A stretch of 64,000 bases of DNA from Bacillota bacterium (GCA_023439505.1 JAEXNR010000057.1:62001-126000), one strand, 5' to 3'; shown: positions 1 to 9,619, numbered from the stretch's first letter. The notes: generated by a model not told the origin, from the letters alone. Made by a program: numbers and translations.

Positions 1-891
1 ATCTACATCTATTTTAGTATAATCTCCGTTATTCGTACCAACATCCTGGTATGAGAGATTCCAGGAATAATTTCCCGAATTATCCGTTACAATGGTATAA
101 TCCGCAAGCATATAGTAATCACCGCTGCCGGATTTAAATATTACGTCATAATCACCGGTATGCGTATTATTATAGCTGAAGATATTCGTCTCACAATTAT
201 AATCATATTCCCCATGCCCGGTATTACGTGTAACCAGTTCCAGTTTATATCTTGTGTTATTATAAAGTGGTTTTCCGGAAGCAGTTCCATAGACAAATTT
301 TGCTTTGACGTTCTTCAGATGTATCATAATATTGTCACTACTATATGGATCATTGGTTGATTCGGAAGATAACACTGCCTTATATCTTCCCCTGCCGGAA
401 CCGACATACGCATAGCTTACATTTCCAGTATAATTATAGTTGCCTCCATTGTTCCAGCCTACCCACTCAAAATAACCATTCTGCGCTACGGTTGTTCTCC
501 CTCTATACCATCCGGAATTTACTGAACCATTGGCATTGATGGGAGCCTCCTGCAGACTTTTATAATAATTGAGAGCTTTATTTACGAAGGATAATATACC
601 AACCTCATCCCATTTCATCAATTCCAGATTGATGGGTTCTTCTCCTCCTGCCAGATATCCCATCTCAGCAAGTCCTTTATATGGTACGATCTCCAATATG
701 GTATAATCTGTATCCCCCGGGCTGACACCCCCGGAAGGCGGCGGCAGCTCTTCCAGCTGCTCCTCCCATTCTGCCAGCTGGGCACTGGATTTAGCTGAAA
801 AGAATTCAAATTGATCCAGAAGGACAGGCAGCAAAATTGTGACGGATAAAATTACAAATACCAGCAGAATTCTTTTTAAGGTCAGTCTCAT
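1..891 (-). CDS. DUF5057-like membrane-anchored extracellular protein (partial, C-terminus beyond window)
   Basis: The frame stays open from an ATG at 889-891, preceded by AAGGAGG, to the left edge, so at least 297 residues are present and the C-terminus is missing. Residues about 5-22 form one hydrophobic segment after a short basic start (signal peptide or anchor). A Pro/Gly-rich linker (EELPPPSGG) follows, then the block ILEIVPYKGLAEMGYL and GGEEPINLE, which resembles the start of DUF5057-type proteins of Clostridia. The rest is rich in Gly, Asn, Tyr and Ser, as in extracellular beta-rich domains. It is the last visible gene of the pilus operon, 12 bp after a minor pilin gene, so a surface or pilus-tip role is an inference. 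The family name is from memory of the motif. Confidence 0.6.
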   Translation of the reverse strand, partial: MRLTLKRILLVFVILSVTILLPVLLDQFEFFSAKSSAQLAEWEEQLEELPPPSGGVSPGDTDYTILEIVPYKGLAEMGYLAGGEEPINLELMKWDEVGILSFVNKALNYYKSLQEAPINANGSVNSGWYRGRTTVAQNGYFEWVGWNNGGNYNYTGNVSYAYVGSGRGRYKAVLSSESTNDPYSSDNIMIHLKNVKAKFVYGTASGKPLYNNTRYKLELVTRNTGHGEYDYNCETNIFSYNNTHTGDYDVIFKSGSGDYYMLADYTIVTDNSGNYSWNLSYQDVGTNNGDYTKIDVD

Positions 892-903
892 TTTGATACC
901 TCC

Positions 904-1440
904 TTATAATAAATTACGAAGTGTTACTTTCTTTGTCACCGAATATTCTTCCTCCCCCATCCTTAAGGTCAGCACAATCAGTACACTTTTGTTATGATCC
1001 GTCATGGTAAAGGATATTTCAGAGGTATATTCTGCAAAAAGATTCTCTTTATCATCATAGCTTGCGGCAACAGCCTTAGCTGCTTTCACATCTGGTGTAT
1101 CGCCCGCCTCGAATGTGATTTCCTTCAGGTATAGTTTAGCGGTGTTTCTCCGAAAGATAATAATATAGTTGGTATTCCCTTCCAGCAGATATCTGTCTTC
1201 TTCCGTGTCAAGAGAGAGCAAATCGGTGGAGATACTGTTGGCCTGTAACGCGATATTGGTGATCTGATTGATCACCGTCTGGGCCTCCATCTGTAATTGT
1301 ACTTCATCATTGGTCTTATGAAACCCTTTTAGCGCCCCGTTAATAAAGGTAATGACCATGATGATGACAATGGAGGATATGGCAATTACAATAATCAGCT
1401 CAATTAATGTCATTCCCTCGTTGTTCTTGTCCATCCTCAA
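904..1440 (-). CDS. Minor prepilin (PilW/GspJ-like size class)
   Basis: A 178-residue protein with a class III prepilin signal: short basic leader, cleavage site EG/MTLIE with Glu at +5, then a hydrophobic helix of about 20 residues (LIIVIAISSIVIIMVI). PilD would cut after the Gly, and the mature protein would join the pilus or its initiation complex. The C-terminal part (residues about 40-178) has predicted strands but no motif I recognise. The start shown is TTG at 1440, five bases after GAGGTGA; an ATG two codons later is also possible. It lies 12 bp after the GspH-like gene in the pilus operon. That it is a minor pilin follows from low-copy position and divergence from the major pilin. 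Confidence 0.8.
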   Translation of the reverse strand: MRMDKNNEGMTLIELIIVIAISSIVIIMVITFINGALKGFHKTNDEVQLQMEAQTVINQITNIALQANSISTDLLSLDTEEDRYLLEGNTNYIIIFRRNTAKLYLKEITFEAGDTPDVKAAKAVAASYDDKENLFAEYTSEISFTMTDHNKSVLIVLTLRMGEEEYSVTKKVTLRNLL

Positions 1441-1452
1441 ACGATCACCTCA

Positions 1453-2013
1453 TTATTCCACATAATATTTGCCTGTCTCTTTTACCAGGTGAATCACATA
1501 GGATCGCCCCATAGCCTCAATCTGAATTGCCGTAACAATTGGGGTTGGGACATCAGAAGGATGCTCCCGATACGCGATAAAATTTCCGGAATCCTTACTA
1601 AAGCATACGGTCAATTGCGGACTTGTATTTCTTCCCGGAACCGGGTCCCTATGTACAAGGATGGGAGCCTCCCCTTCATTCATCGTTTCATCCCAATAGG
1701 AGATCTCTCCCTGTCTTAAATCCAGCGCCACCCGGGAAACCGTCTCTTCCAGTGCTTCCGGCGTGTTATCTTTTATTCTTTTGAGCAGATAATATTTCCC
1801 CTGATCCTCTTCGATGGAAAGAAAATAATTCTTTTCTTTACTCATATTTTCCGTCCGAACCAGATTTAGCATAGCCTTTACCCGCTCCATACTAGTCTGT
1901 GCACTGCCGGTAAACAACGTATTGACCCCAAGCATGGCGCCGCCCGCAAGGATTGTCATAATAATCATGACGATGATTAATTCAATTAACGTAAAGCCCT
2001 GATTGTCTTTCAT
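1453..2013 (-). CDS. Minor prepilin, GspH/FimT-like
   Basis: A 186-residue protein starting MKDNQG/FTLIELIIVM: a very short leader, the Gly/Phe cleavage site, Glu at +5 and a typical N-terminal pilin helix. The remainder is a small soluble domain of the size usual for GspH/FimT minor pseudopilins. It probably belongs to the set that primes pilus assembly. It sits between the large PilX-like gene and the PilW-like gene, all on the same strand with gaps of 12-42 bp, so it is co-transcribed. Substrate of PilD (8825-9583) by inference. No unusual composition. Confidence 0.82.
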   Translation of the reverse strand: MKDNQGFTLIELIIVMIIMTILAGGAMLGVNTLFTGSAQTSMERVKAMLNLVRTENMSKEKNYFLSIEEDQGKYYLLKRIKDNTPEALEETVSRVALDLRQGEISYWDETMNEGEAPILVHRDPVPGRNTSPQLTVCFSKDSGNFIAYREHPSDVPTPIVTAIQIEAMGRSYVIHLVKETGKYYVE

Positions 2014-2055
2014 CTTCTCTCATCCTCTCCGGGAAGTGCCTGGCATAAATCACAG

Positions 2056-4467
2056 CTACTGATTCTTGCGCCAATTTTCGTATACAATGATGTCTGATAG
2101 CTTAACGAAACTGTCCAGATCTGTGGACGGCATAACTGTCTCTGATGCCTTAATATTTCGAAAGAGATCCTTTAATACGGACAGCTTCTGATGGAACAGA
2201 TTTGCAAGTCCTGCCTCCATCGTACTGTCTGTGGCAATGTCACAATTGTTTCCTATGATGATGTGATTTGCGGATACTACTCTGCCCCTGACCTGTACAT
2301 AGTTGTTGAGTATAACATTGGCCCCTCCCACACCTTGAGACAAAACCAAGCCGGACAGCCTTGTCTTGTTGGCGGAAGTTCCCGCCTCCACAGTAATTTG
2401 ACCTGTTGCTATCATGATACCATCAAATACCGCTTCCGATGTGACGGTAATATTCCCGTCGATTAAAACAAAGGACTTCTTCGTTGTATCCGTAGAATTC
2501 CAGATATAATTACTGTTTTCCTCCATTACCGCCTGATCAAAGCTTCCCCCGCTTACTACTTCCTCCGGGGTGGTATGATGAATCACATAAGATACTCCTT
2601 TTCCGCTGCCATCCCCGGGTATATACGTCGTATAGGGAATGAATTGATCCGGCTCTCTGGCACTTATTGGTTCTGTATTAAGGTGATGACTGATTTTATT
2701 ATATAGGGAAGCTAATTTGTCCACCGAATAAGTTGCATTATGAAGTAAAGTTCCGGAATAACAATTCAGGGATGCAAATGTCAAACCCCCGATATGATTC
2801 TCCAGCTTCCTCTGCCGCTGCTCTTCTGTATCAGCTGCATCGTTGAATTCGGCTTGGGCGCTTAGACCATCCTTTACCCTTACTTCACCGGATCCGGCAT
2901 CATAATAGGTTATATTTCCCACGGTCATTGTTCGGGCATCCGCAAGTTGCGGGAGCTTCACCGTCTCGGTGACAACTGTCTGAGGATCCAGCAATCCTTT
3001 CGACAGATACAGTTTGATAAATTGATCCGCCAGTCTATAGGAAGCAAAGTTCAGGTAGAAATAATAGAGACTGGTGCTGTTGGTAGCCGCAAGCTGATAT
3101 TTTGCCGAGCTTCTTAAATAATCATTATAGTTGATATCGTGATAAGAAGCGGGAATTACCAGGTCGGGCCACCTTCCCAGTGACGTAATTTCAGCTCTTG
3201 TAACCGGATTATGCAACACCTCCGGCATAAAGCTGCCAGGTATTAAATAGGCAGTCTGTATCCTCTTTAATCCCACGGATTCACCGGTCAGAATATTGGT
3301 TTTCTCTGCCTCATCCCCTACGGCGATATTAGCACGTCCGGCAAGAATCAGATCCTTTAGCTGCTGCAAATCCAGCATGGATCCCGTTCCATTGAGCATC
3401 ATGGCACTTTCATTTGCACTGTATCCCACATAAGCGCCGTTTAATACCACCTCACTGTTTTTCCCGTTCAACGCCAGATCATCCCGGATCAGACTGATAC
3501 CATTGATGGAAAGGTTTGTCCGAATGTCGGAGTTATCCGGGTATTGATTTGTGGTCTCCGTTATAAGATTATTTGCCCAGACCACCGGCTTACTTCCACC
3601 GGTACCGGGACGGATCGTCAGATTCGCCGTATCCCTTACCGTGATATCTCCTCTTGTGACGATTACCGGTCCGGTCATTGTAACTATATGTGACATGCGA
3701 TCCGGCAGCCGTTCCACCGTAATTCCCTCTCCGGAAAAAACATTTCCGTCCACCGCATTATCACCTGCATTGTTCATGATAATTTCACCGTCAGCAATGA
3801 GGCAATATCCCTCATAAGGTTGTCTGGTTGTATACTCCGTATCGGAACCGGGGGGTGTAGAGGCCGCGGTAAATACCGGCAGATTGATGCGAATATCAGA
3901 GGTGATGGAGGATTGATATCCCGTGGATGGATTCAGATAATTAATGTTAATATCCTTGATAATGACAGCTTCCATACCGGCGTATAGTTCCCCTGCGGTT
4001 ATCCTGATCCCTACTGAGGAGCTAAGAAACACGGTTAACTTACTTTCCTTCGTTACCACTGAAGTATTGTCCATATTCTTTACGGCTCCCAGGGTATCGG
4101 TAAAGATAAACTCAGCCGGATCCTTCTCGGACAAGCCGCTGATCAGGTATGTAATCACTTGTTTCCTGATCTCCTTGTTAACATCACCATAATTCATTGT
4201 TCCGGTGTAATCGGTTAATACCATCTCCTGATATACCCGCTTAATGGTATCAGCGGTCAGCTCCTGAATACCAACTCTGATCTCTTCCATGGCTGCTTCA
4301 CAGGAATAGAAGTTCTCCTTTGATTTGCTCTCCACCATCTTCATCTGTAGATTTGTCATGGTAACAGAGAGCATAAGAGAGCCTATGATGGAGAGAAAGG
4401 CGATGCAGACGATAACGGTTAACAGCGCAGCACCATGATTATTCAAATGATTCTTATATTCTCTCAT
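2056..4467 (-). CDS. Very large PilX-like minor pilin / pilus-associated protein
   Basis: 803 residues, several times longer than ordinary PilX proteins (about 150-200). The start ATG follows GGAGGTTGC. Residues 11-36 give a pilin-like hydrophobic helix after HGAALLTVIV; the canonical Glu at +5 of mature pilin is absent, as in PilX/GspK-like proteins where the cleavage region reads GAALLTV. A motif KENFYSCEAAMEEIR follows, similar to the PilX N-terminal region. The long remainder (about 45-803) is Asn/Gly/Thr-rich with many short hydrophobic repeats (DGNVF, DGNITV, GGANVIL), suggesting a beta-helix or filamentous extracellular domain. It lies inside the pilus operon. A tip adhesin role is inferred from size and position only. 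Confidence 0.72.
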   Translation of the reverse strand: MREYKNHLNNHGAALLTVIVCIAFLSIIGSLMLSVTMTNLQMKMVESKSKENFYSCEAAMEEIRVGIQELTADTIKRVYQEMVLTDYTGTMNYGDVNKEIRKQVITYLISGLSEKDPAEFIFTDTLGAVKNMDNTSVVTKESKLTVFLSSSVGIRITAGELYAGMEAVIIKDININYLNPSTGYQSSITSDIRINLPVFTAASTPPGSDTEYTTRQPYEGYCLIADGEIIMNNAGDNAVDGNVFSGEGITVERLPDRMSHIVTMTGPVIVTRGDITVRDTANLTIRPGTGGSKPVVWANNLITETTNQYPDNSDIRTNLSINGISLIRDDLALNGKNSEVVLNGAYVGYSANESAMMLNGTGSMLDLQQLKDLILAGRANIAVGDEAEKTNILTGESVGLKRIQTAYLIPGSFMPEVLHNPVTRAEITSLGRWPDLVIPASYHDINYNDYLRSSAKYQLAATNSTSLYYFYLNFASYRLADQFIKLYLSKGLLDPQTVVTETVKLPQLADARTMTVGNITYYDAGSGEVRVKDGLSAQAEFNDAADTEEQRQRKLENHIGGLTFASLNCYSGTLLHNATYSVDKLASLYNKISHHLNTEPISAREPDQFIPYTTYIPGDGSGKGVSYVIHHTTPEEVVSGGSFDQAVMEENSNYIWNSTDTTKKSFVLIDGNITVTSEAVFDGIMIATGQITVEAGTSANKTRLSGLVLSQGVGGANVILNNYVQVRGRVVSANHIIIGNNCDIATDSTMEAGLANLFHQKLSVLKDLFRNIKASETVMPSTDLDSFVKLSDIIVYENWRKNQ

Positions 4468-4537
4468 GCAACCTCCATCCGGTCGTCTTCACGACATGAA
4501 ATCCACGCCAACTACTTGTTCCTGTCATCTTATGATT

Positions 4538-6001
4538 TCAATCCAACTCCTCTTTGGTGGATTGAAGGGTATATAATACATCCTGATACCGATCTTCCAA
4601 CCGCTCCTGCGGCGTACAGATTTCTATTGTAACGGCATAGATTCTATTCTCTCTCGAACCATCCATTAAGCCGTTTGATATCGTTGCGCTGATTGGATTT
4701 CCGCTATTATCTACCGTCGTAACATAACCATCCTCCAGATTAGTAAAAACCCTTGCCTGATCGGAGATATTATTTCTCTTCACCTTGATATATGGTCTTG
4801 CGAGACTGCTGGTATTCTGCCTGGCAATAAAAAGATTTACCGGACTCCCGGTATTGTTATCGATTTGAATCTCATCAGGGCTGTACATCGGATCCCTTAA
4901 TCCGGAACTGACGCTCTCCTGAAAGATGGAGGGAAGATAAAACAGATATACATTCTCAATCTGTTTCGGATATTCCTTCTCTAAAGCAGGCAGGGTCTTG
5001 GTGACAACAGCAATATCTTCCATCTCAGGAAGCCAGTTGGTCACCTGATAAATAAATTCTGTTTTGATCTTCGACACAGTAACCGTAGCGGATCCCACCA
5101 TCTTTGAAACTGTATTCATGGTGATCTTTATCGTCTTAGTGACATTGGTTTTGATGGTTTCTTTATTGCAATAGGAGGTATAGTCAACAGAATCAGGATC
5201 AAAGGATACCACGGGGATGGGTGCAGGGGTGGGTCCGCCGATTGCCTGCTGTTCCAGGCACGCCTGATCATATTCCTGCAGATCTCTCTGATATTGGAGA
5301 TACATAGGATCCCTGAGCCAGAGAACCGTCTGTGCATACCACCTTCCGCTTTCAGTCAGTGCATCCAGGGCATCCTCATCATATGGATCCGTCATAGAGG
5401 TCCCGTTGGAGAAGAACATTCCATTGGCGTTCTCGTCCAGTGTGATAATATCCGGCATGACATAATCATTCATTGTATTGGAATTAAGGACATTATATTC
5501 TCTTGCATCCATCTTAATCAATGCATCGTATGTTTTATTTTCCATAGAGACCCCATGAATTCCAAAATAATTCATCTGCTGCAGGGCAGTGTCATCTGAT
5601 AATTCAAATCTTCTTACCGCCTCATCCGGCTTCTTTAATAAATAGACAGGATAGTTTAAAATCCCGTCGTGATCCATATCCTCATTTCTGGTTAATCCGG
5701 GAATAATCGTAAATTCCTCCTGCTCCGGATCAGCAAACTGCCTGATAATATCCGGCATCCCATAGGCTTTGATTCCCTCCATGATATTGGCGGCCAGATT
5801 GGTCTGTTCCTGAATCTCCTGCGCCTGTTGGTTCATACGCATGGAATGAAAGAAATAATTCATCAGCGGGACCATAACCAGGACCAGAATTGCGATACTA
5901 ATTAATAATTCCAGCAGGGTAAATCCCCGGTTGCTTATACTTAATCTATTTTTATGTAACGGGATTGGCAACTTCCTGCTCAGGTACTTCCTTTCTCTCA
6001 T
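4538..6001 (-). CDS. Large minor prepilin (PilV/GspI-like N-terminus)
   Basis: 487 residues. After a basic leader of about 26 residues (longer than usual) the sequence is NRG/FTLLELLISIAIL, a clear prepilin cleavage site with Glu at +5 and the pilin helix. The soluble part is much larger than in ordinary minor pilins and contains a Pro-rich stretch (GGPTPAPIPV) and acidic segments, with no recognised domain. It sits 70 bp upstream of the PilX-like gene and 43 bp downstream of pilO. An internal start nearer the cleavage site would shorten the leader, but no better Shine-Dalgarno was seen. Probably an accessory subunit that decorates or initiates the pilus. Confidence 0.75.
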   Translation of the reverse strand: MRERKYLSRKLPIPLHKNRLSISNRGFTLLELLISIAILVLVMVPLMNYFFHSMRMNQQAQEIQEQTNLAANIMEGIKAYGMPDIIRQFADPEQEEFTIIPGLTRNEDMDHDGILNYPVYLLKKPDEAVRRFELSDDTALQQMNYFGIHGVSMENKTYDALIKMDAREYNVLNSNTMNDYVMPDIITLDENANGMFFSNGTSMTDPYDEDALDALTESGRWYAQTVLWLRDPMYLQYQRDLQEYDQACLEQQAIGGPTPAPIPVVSFDPDSVDYTSYCNKETIKTNVTKTIKITMNTVSKMVGSATVTVSKIKTEFIYQVTNWLPEMEDIAVVTKTLPALEKEYPKQIENVYLFYLPSIFQESVSSGLRDPMYSPDEIQIDNNTGSPVNLFIARQNTSSLARPYIKVKRNNISDQARVFTNLEDGYVTTVDNSGNPISATISNGLMDGSRENRIYAVTIEICTPQERLEDRYQDVLYTLQSTKEELD

Positions 6002-6044
6002 TCTTCCCCATACCTTTCAATATTCCCTTACTTTCACAGCTACC

Positions 6045-6770
6045 CTATTGATTCTTTGATTTGTTCTTCGGCAGCAGGTCAATTGTTCCGAATATATTAT
6101 CTGTTCCGATACTGATGTCGCTGATATAGGGTGGCTCATAAATCTTCCCTGTTCCGGTTAAGGAATATCTGGAGATATTAAGACTTCCGCTCAGGTTCCC
6201 GGTGGTATTATCATAACTTACGGAGATATCATTAATCACGGTCTTCTCCGGATAGGTATTCATATAGTTCACCAGCTTCTTCAGTCCCCCATAGGTTGTC
6301 TGAAAACTCAGGCTGATCGTACTTTGCAGACCCGTCATATATTCAGAGGATATGGCTAAGGACGGATCATATTCTGTCTCTGCCTGCCCCTCTGTCTGAA
6401 CAACCGGAATTTGGGTTTCATAGAACACGGTACTGTCAGAAGGACTAATGGAGGTAATCTTAACCTTCAGATTATCCTGAAGCTTCTCAACAAACATAAA
6501 ATTGTCTTCTTTGGCAAGATATACAGGATATTGATTAATAAGATCTGCTTTCTGCTGCTTTAGCTCTATGATTTCCTGTTCTGTCTTGTCCTTCTTCTCT
6601 ATCTGATCCTGTCGTTCCGAAATCTGCTGCTTCAATATATTCGTATCAGAATTTACCACACTTGTCAGCTCCTGAAATCTCATATAGAGATAGACATAGG
6701 AGATCGCAAATATCCCGATACCAATCGCACAGATGATAAATCTTTTCTGACCATCACTTATCTTCTTCAT
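6045..6770 (-). CDS. pilO: Type IV pilus assembly protein PilO-like
   Basis: 241 residues with the PilO layout: short cytoplasmic N-terminus, one membrane helix at about 9-29 (FIICAIGIGIFAISYVYLY), a coiled-coil segment at about 35-75 rich in Glu, Gln and Lys, then a small periplasm-facing ferredoxin-like domain. PilO links the inner-membrane platform (PilC, PilM/N) to the pilus. The start at 6770 was chosen because AGGAGG lies seven bases before this ATG; a longer reading frame opens from a TTG that would include the Shine-Dalgarno itself. It follows the pilM-pilN fusion by 33 bp. Assignment rests on architecture and position rather than on sequence motifs. Confidence 0.78.
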   Translation of the reverse strand: MKKISDGQKRFIICAIGIGIFAISYVYLYMRFQELTSVVNSDTNILKQQISERQDQIEKKDKTEQEIIELKQQKADLINQYPVYLAKEDNFMFVEKLQDNLKVKITSISPSDSTVFYETQIPVVQTEGQAETEYDPSLAISSEYMTGLQSTISLSFQTTYGGLKKLVNYMNTYPEKTVINDISVSYDNTTGNLSGSLNISRYSLTGTGKIYEPPYISDISIGTDNIFGTIDLLPKNKSKNQ

Positions 6771-6803
6771 AAGTTCCTCCTGCAAATAGGTTCTAAGCAG
6801 CTT

Positions 6804-8777
6804 TTATTCTGCAATCTGATCTGCCTGATCCGGCATGTTCCCGTTTTGTGTCTGATCCCCGTTCTCTGCTGCCGGTGCCGGCGGATTGACGGGCTGATCA
6901 TAGGTACAGTGAATGGAGAAGCTGACACCTGACATCTCCTCATTGACGCCTTCGGAGATATCTGTGATATCCACTGTTTGAAAATAGGAGATGGATTTTA
7001 GCTGGATCAGCATCTTTGCGACAATTGCATTGGCTCCCCATTGGTCACTGTTCACCGTAACGCTCATGGCGACACCTGTATTCGTAAACTGCATGGAGTG
7101 AATGACGGTACCTGTCAGTAATTTCTTCTCCAGCTCCGAGATCACTTCGTTGATGTTATCATTATTGTTCCCGGTCATATCCTCCAGAATCTGCAACTGA
7201 GATACTTCCTGTTTTATCCCATCATATTCCCCGTATAAATCGGTTACGGATGGCATTGCATCCAGCTTTGCTTTCACCTGGCTGTATTCCTTCTTTGCAT
7301 CCTGATAGTCCAGATAACCAAAGTAGGACAATACCGCTGAGCCTGCGATACTTACCGTCAGTAAACAGGTTGCACCAAGTACCGCCCTGATCCTGCGTTT
7401 TCTTAAGATCAGTTCCATGGGAATAAAGTCAACAGGGTGAATCACCGCCCCAACACAGGACATGTACTCACTGGGATTCGTGCGGTAGGAGATGGCCATT
7501 TTCTTTGAGCTGACCGTCGTTAATTTCTCAATTCTCCTGTTCTCAATCCCGATTTCTCTGGTAAAGAACAAATCAATCCCTTTGATTTGAACACCCATTC
7601 CTGACAAATAAATGGCTTCGATCTCTGCCGTCTTATTATTCGTCTTATAATAATCCAGTATTCTTGCGATGCTATTCGTTAAAATATGCAGTGATTCTAC
7701 AATATATCTTCGTGCTTCATTTTCTTTGCCCTCTTCAAACACATTTTTTACATCGGACCGGATAAATTCACTGGCTGCCGCCACCTCTCCCATGGACCAG
7801 GAAGCATCAAACCGGATGACTTCCGGCTGTTCCTGCGTCAATAGATTTCGGTTGATCAGAAGATTCATTGCATCTTTTTCCGTATTGACCCTGTAATACG
7901 GCTGTTCCTGAACCGTTTCCAGAAATGTCGAGATTCCATAACCCACTGTCCTCTGCAAAATAAGGACATTGTCCCTTAAAATACTGATTACCGTGTCCTG
8001 ATCATTAAGCTGAACGAAAACATTGGTTCCCTGATTGGCATGACGTTTGATCATCTGATACCCGCTATTGCCGCTATAATCAAGCGCCACAATATCCATT
8101 CCCATTTCATCCGCAAATTCATAATAATTCTTTACCAAAGCATTTGGTGCAGCATACACCGCAAGGCGAATATGCTTCTTGCTGCTGTTCTTATCTTTGG
8201 CTGAATCATTGCGACTCTTCCGGTCTTCTCCGGAATCCGGATTAAAAGAGGAGGAAACGGATACAGAATCATGAATTAGTCTGCTCTTCTTTTTTCTGCT
8301 GACCTTTTTCTCCAGTCTTGCCTGTTTCTTATTTAATTTCTCCTGTTCCTTCCCCAGCTTTTTCTCCAGCGCTTTCTCTTTTCGATCTGAGGTTCTCTTC
8401 TCCAGAACAATATAAGAAAGAATATATTCTTTGATATCCACGGGAAAATAATCCGTTGCTCCCGCATGGACAATATCCATGATCCTCGATTCCTTGACAG
8501 GAGGAATAATAACCTCCCTGTTTGCAATCTTACTGGAGGCAATAGAAAAAATCACTTTCTTTGTTTTCATCTTATTGGCACGCAGATAGTGCTTTAACGA
8601 CTCCTTAAATACACTTTGATTTTTAATCATCCCATCTTCAATGGTGTGATCAGGCGTATGAAAGGAAATACTTTTATATACACGAATGTTTTTCGGTGAA
8701 TTCTTCTTCTGATAGGACACTTCGCACACCTTTGTAATCTCTGTTCCAATTACGATGCTAAGTACTTTCTTTGCCAT
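6804..8777 (-). CDS. pilM: PilM-PilN fusion, pilus alignment platform protein
   Basis: 657 residues. Residues 1 to about 450 are an actin-like PilM domain (start VLSIVIGTEITKVCEV; later VIFSIASSKIANREV, IYLSGMGVQIKGID) with a highly charged Lys/Glu insert at about 129-192. A membrane helix at about 462-488 is followed by a coiled coil (about 488-530) and a PilN-like domain with the usual pattern of an ISELEKKLLTG segment and a compact alpha/beta fold; the last 30 residues are Pro/Gln/Asn-rich. Separate PilM and PilN proteins normally bind through the PilN N-terminal tail; here that contact is covalent. ATG at 8777 follows GGAGG. No separate pilN gene exists in the operon, which supports the fusion. 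Confidence 0.85.
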   Translation of the reverse strand: MAKKVLSIVIGTEITKVCEVSYQKKNSPKNIRVYKSISFHTPDHTIEDGMIKNQSVFKESLKHYLRANKMKTKKVIFSIASSKIANREVIIPPVKESRIMDIVHAGATDYFPVDIKEYILSYIVLEKRTSDRKEKALEKKLGKEQEKLNKKQARLEKKVSRKKKSRLIHDSVSVSSSFNPDSGEDRKSRNDSAKDKNSSKKHIRLAVYAAPNALVKNYYEFADEMGMDIVALDYSGNSGYQMIKRHANQGTNVFVQLNDQDTVISILRDNVLILQRTVGYGISTFLETVQEQPYYRVNTEKDAMNLLINRNLLTQEQPEVIRFDASWSMGEVAAASEFIRSDVKNVFEEGKENEARRYIVESLHILTNSIARILDYYKTNNKTAEIEAIYLSGMGVQIKGIDLFFTREIGIENRRIEKLTTVSSKKMAISYRTNPSEYMSCVGAVIHPVDFIPMELILRKRRIRAVLGATCLLTVSIAGSAVLSYFGYLDYQDAKKEYSQVKAKLDAMPSVTDLYGEYDGIKQEVSQLQILEDMTGNNNDNINEVISELEKKLLTGTVIHSMQFTNTGVAMSVTVNSDQWGANAIVAKMLIQLKSISYFQTVDITDISEGVNEEMSGVSFSIHCTYDQPVNPPAPAAENGDQTQNGNMPDQADQIAE

Positions 8778-8824
8778 AATATAACCTCCAATTTGCCGCC
8801 TGGCGGCACATCTTAGTGTCCAAT

Positions 8825-9583
8825 CTATGTGTAAAACAGCGTCAGATACCAGCTCAGCAGTCTGTCACCGAACAATATGGCGGTGATAATACCTGCACTC
8901 AGATATGGTCCGAAGGCCAATACCCTGCCCTGATGTGCAAGCTTCATTCGGATCGGATGAATCACCGCCCCATAGATACATCCAAGGAAGAATGCCAGCA
9001 GTACCAGTTTCCACCCCAACAGCAATCCTGCCGGCGCCATCAGCTTAATATCTCCGCCGCCGATACCATTGCCCTTCGTGACAATGTAAATAAGAAACAG
9101 GAAGCCGCTGACACTAATAAATCCGATCAGATAATTTAACATATTGCGGTAATCCAAACCAACCCGCAGGATACCCACTGCGAGTAAATATATATTAATA
9201 CCAACCGGTATCATATTCGTTCTGAAATCAATTACACTGAGTACAATCAGTGCGGATATGGCCAGACAATAAATTGCACTGAGATAATTCCAGCCTTGAA
9301 AACAAAAAACAAGCACATATAAAATCCCATTCAGTGCTTCAATTAACGGATATTGAATTGAAATCTTAGTCTTACATTTCCTGCAGCGTCCCCAAAGAAA
9401 CAAATAACTAAGGATGGGGATCAGATCATACCATCGTAACTGGTAGCCGCATTCATCACAGTGTGACCTTCCGGTAACAATACTTTCCTTCAAAGGAATG
9501 CGAAGAATACAGACATTCAAAAAACTGCCGATGGTGATACCGTATAAAAATACAATAATGGAATAGATGATGTATTCAGACAT
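8825..9583 (-). CDS. pilD: Prepilin leader peptidase / N-methyltransferase
   Basis: 252 residues with multiple membrane helices, an A24 aspartyl protease. The N-terminal methyltransferase-type domain carries two Cys pairs, HCDECGY (about 41) and CRKCKTK (about 69), that bind zinc in this family. Catalytic aspartates are in VIDFRTNMIP (about 116) and GGGDIKLM (about 176, the conserved GxGD-type motif). It cleaves the leaders of the major pilin and the minor prepilins encoded in the same operon and methylates the new N-terminus. It lies between the major pilin and pilM. About 100 bp with a hairpin separates it from the pilin gene. Confidence 0.95.
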   Translation of the reverse strand: MSEYIIYSIIVFLYGITIGSFLNVCILRIPLKESIVTGRSHCDECGYQLRWYDLIPILSYLFLWGRCRKCKTKISIQYPLIEALNGILYVLVFCFQGWNYLSAIYCLAISALIVLSVIDFRTNMIPVGINIYLLAVGILRVGLDYRNMLNYLIGFISVSGFLFLIYIVTKGNGIGGGDIKLMAPAGLLLGWKLVLLAFFLGCIYGAVIHPIRMKLAHQGRVLAFGPYLSAGIITAILFGDRLLSWYLTLFYT

Positions 9584-9619
9584 ATGGTTGTCCTATTCTT
9601 TTTATTATACAGGATGACT

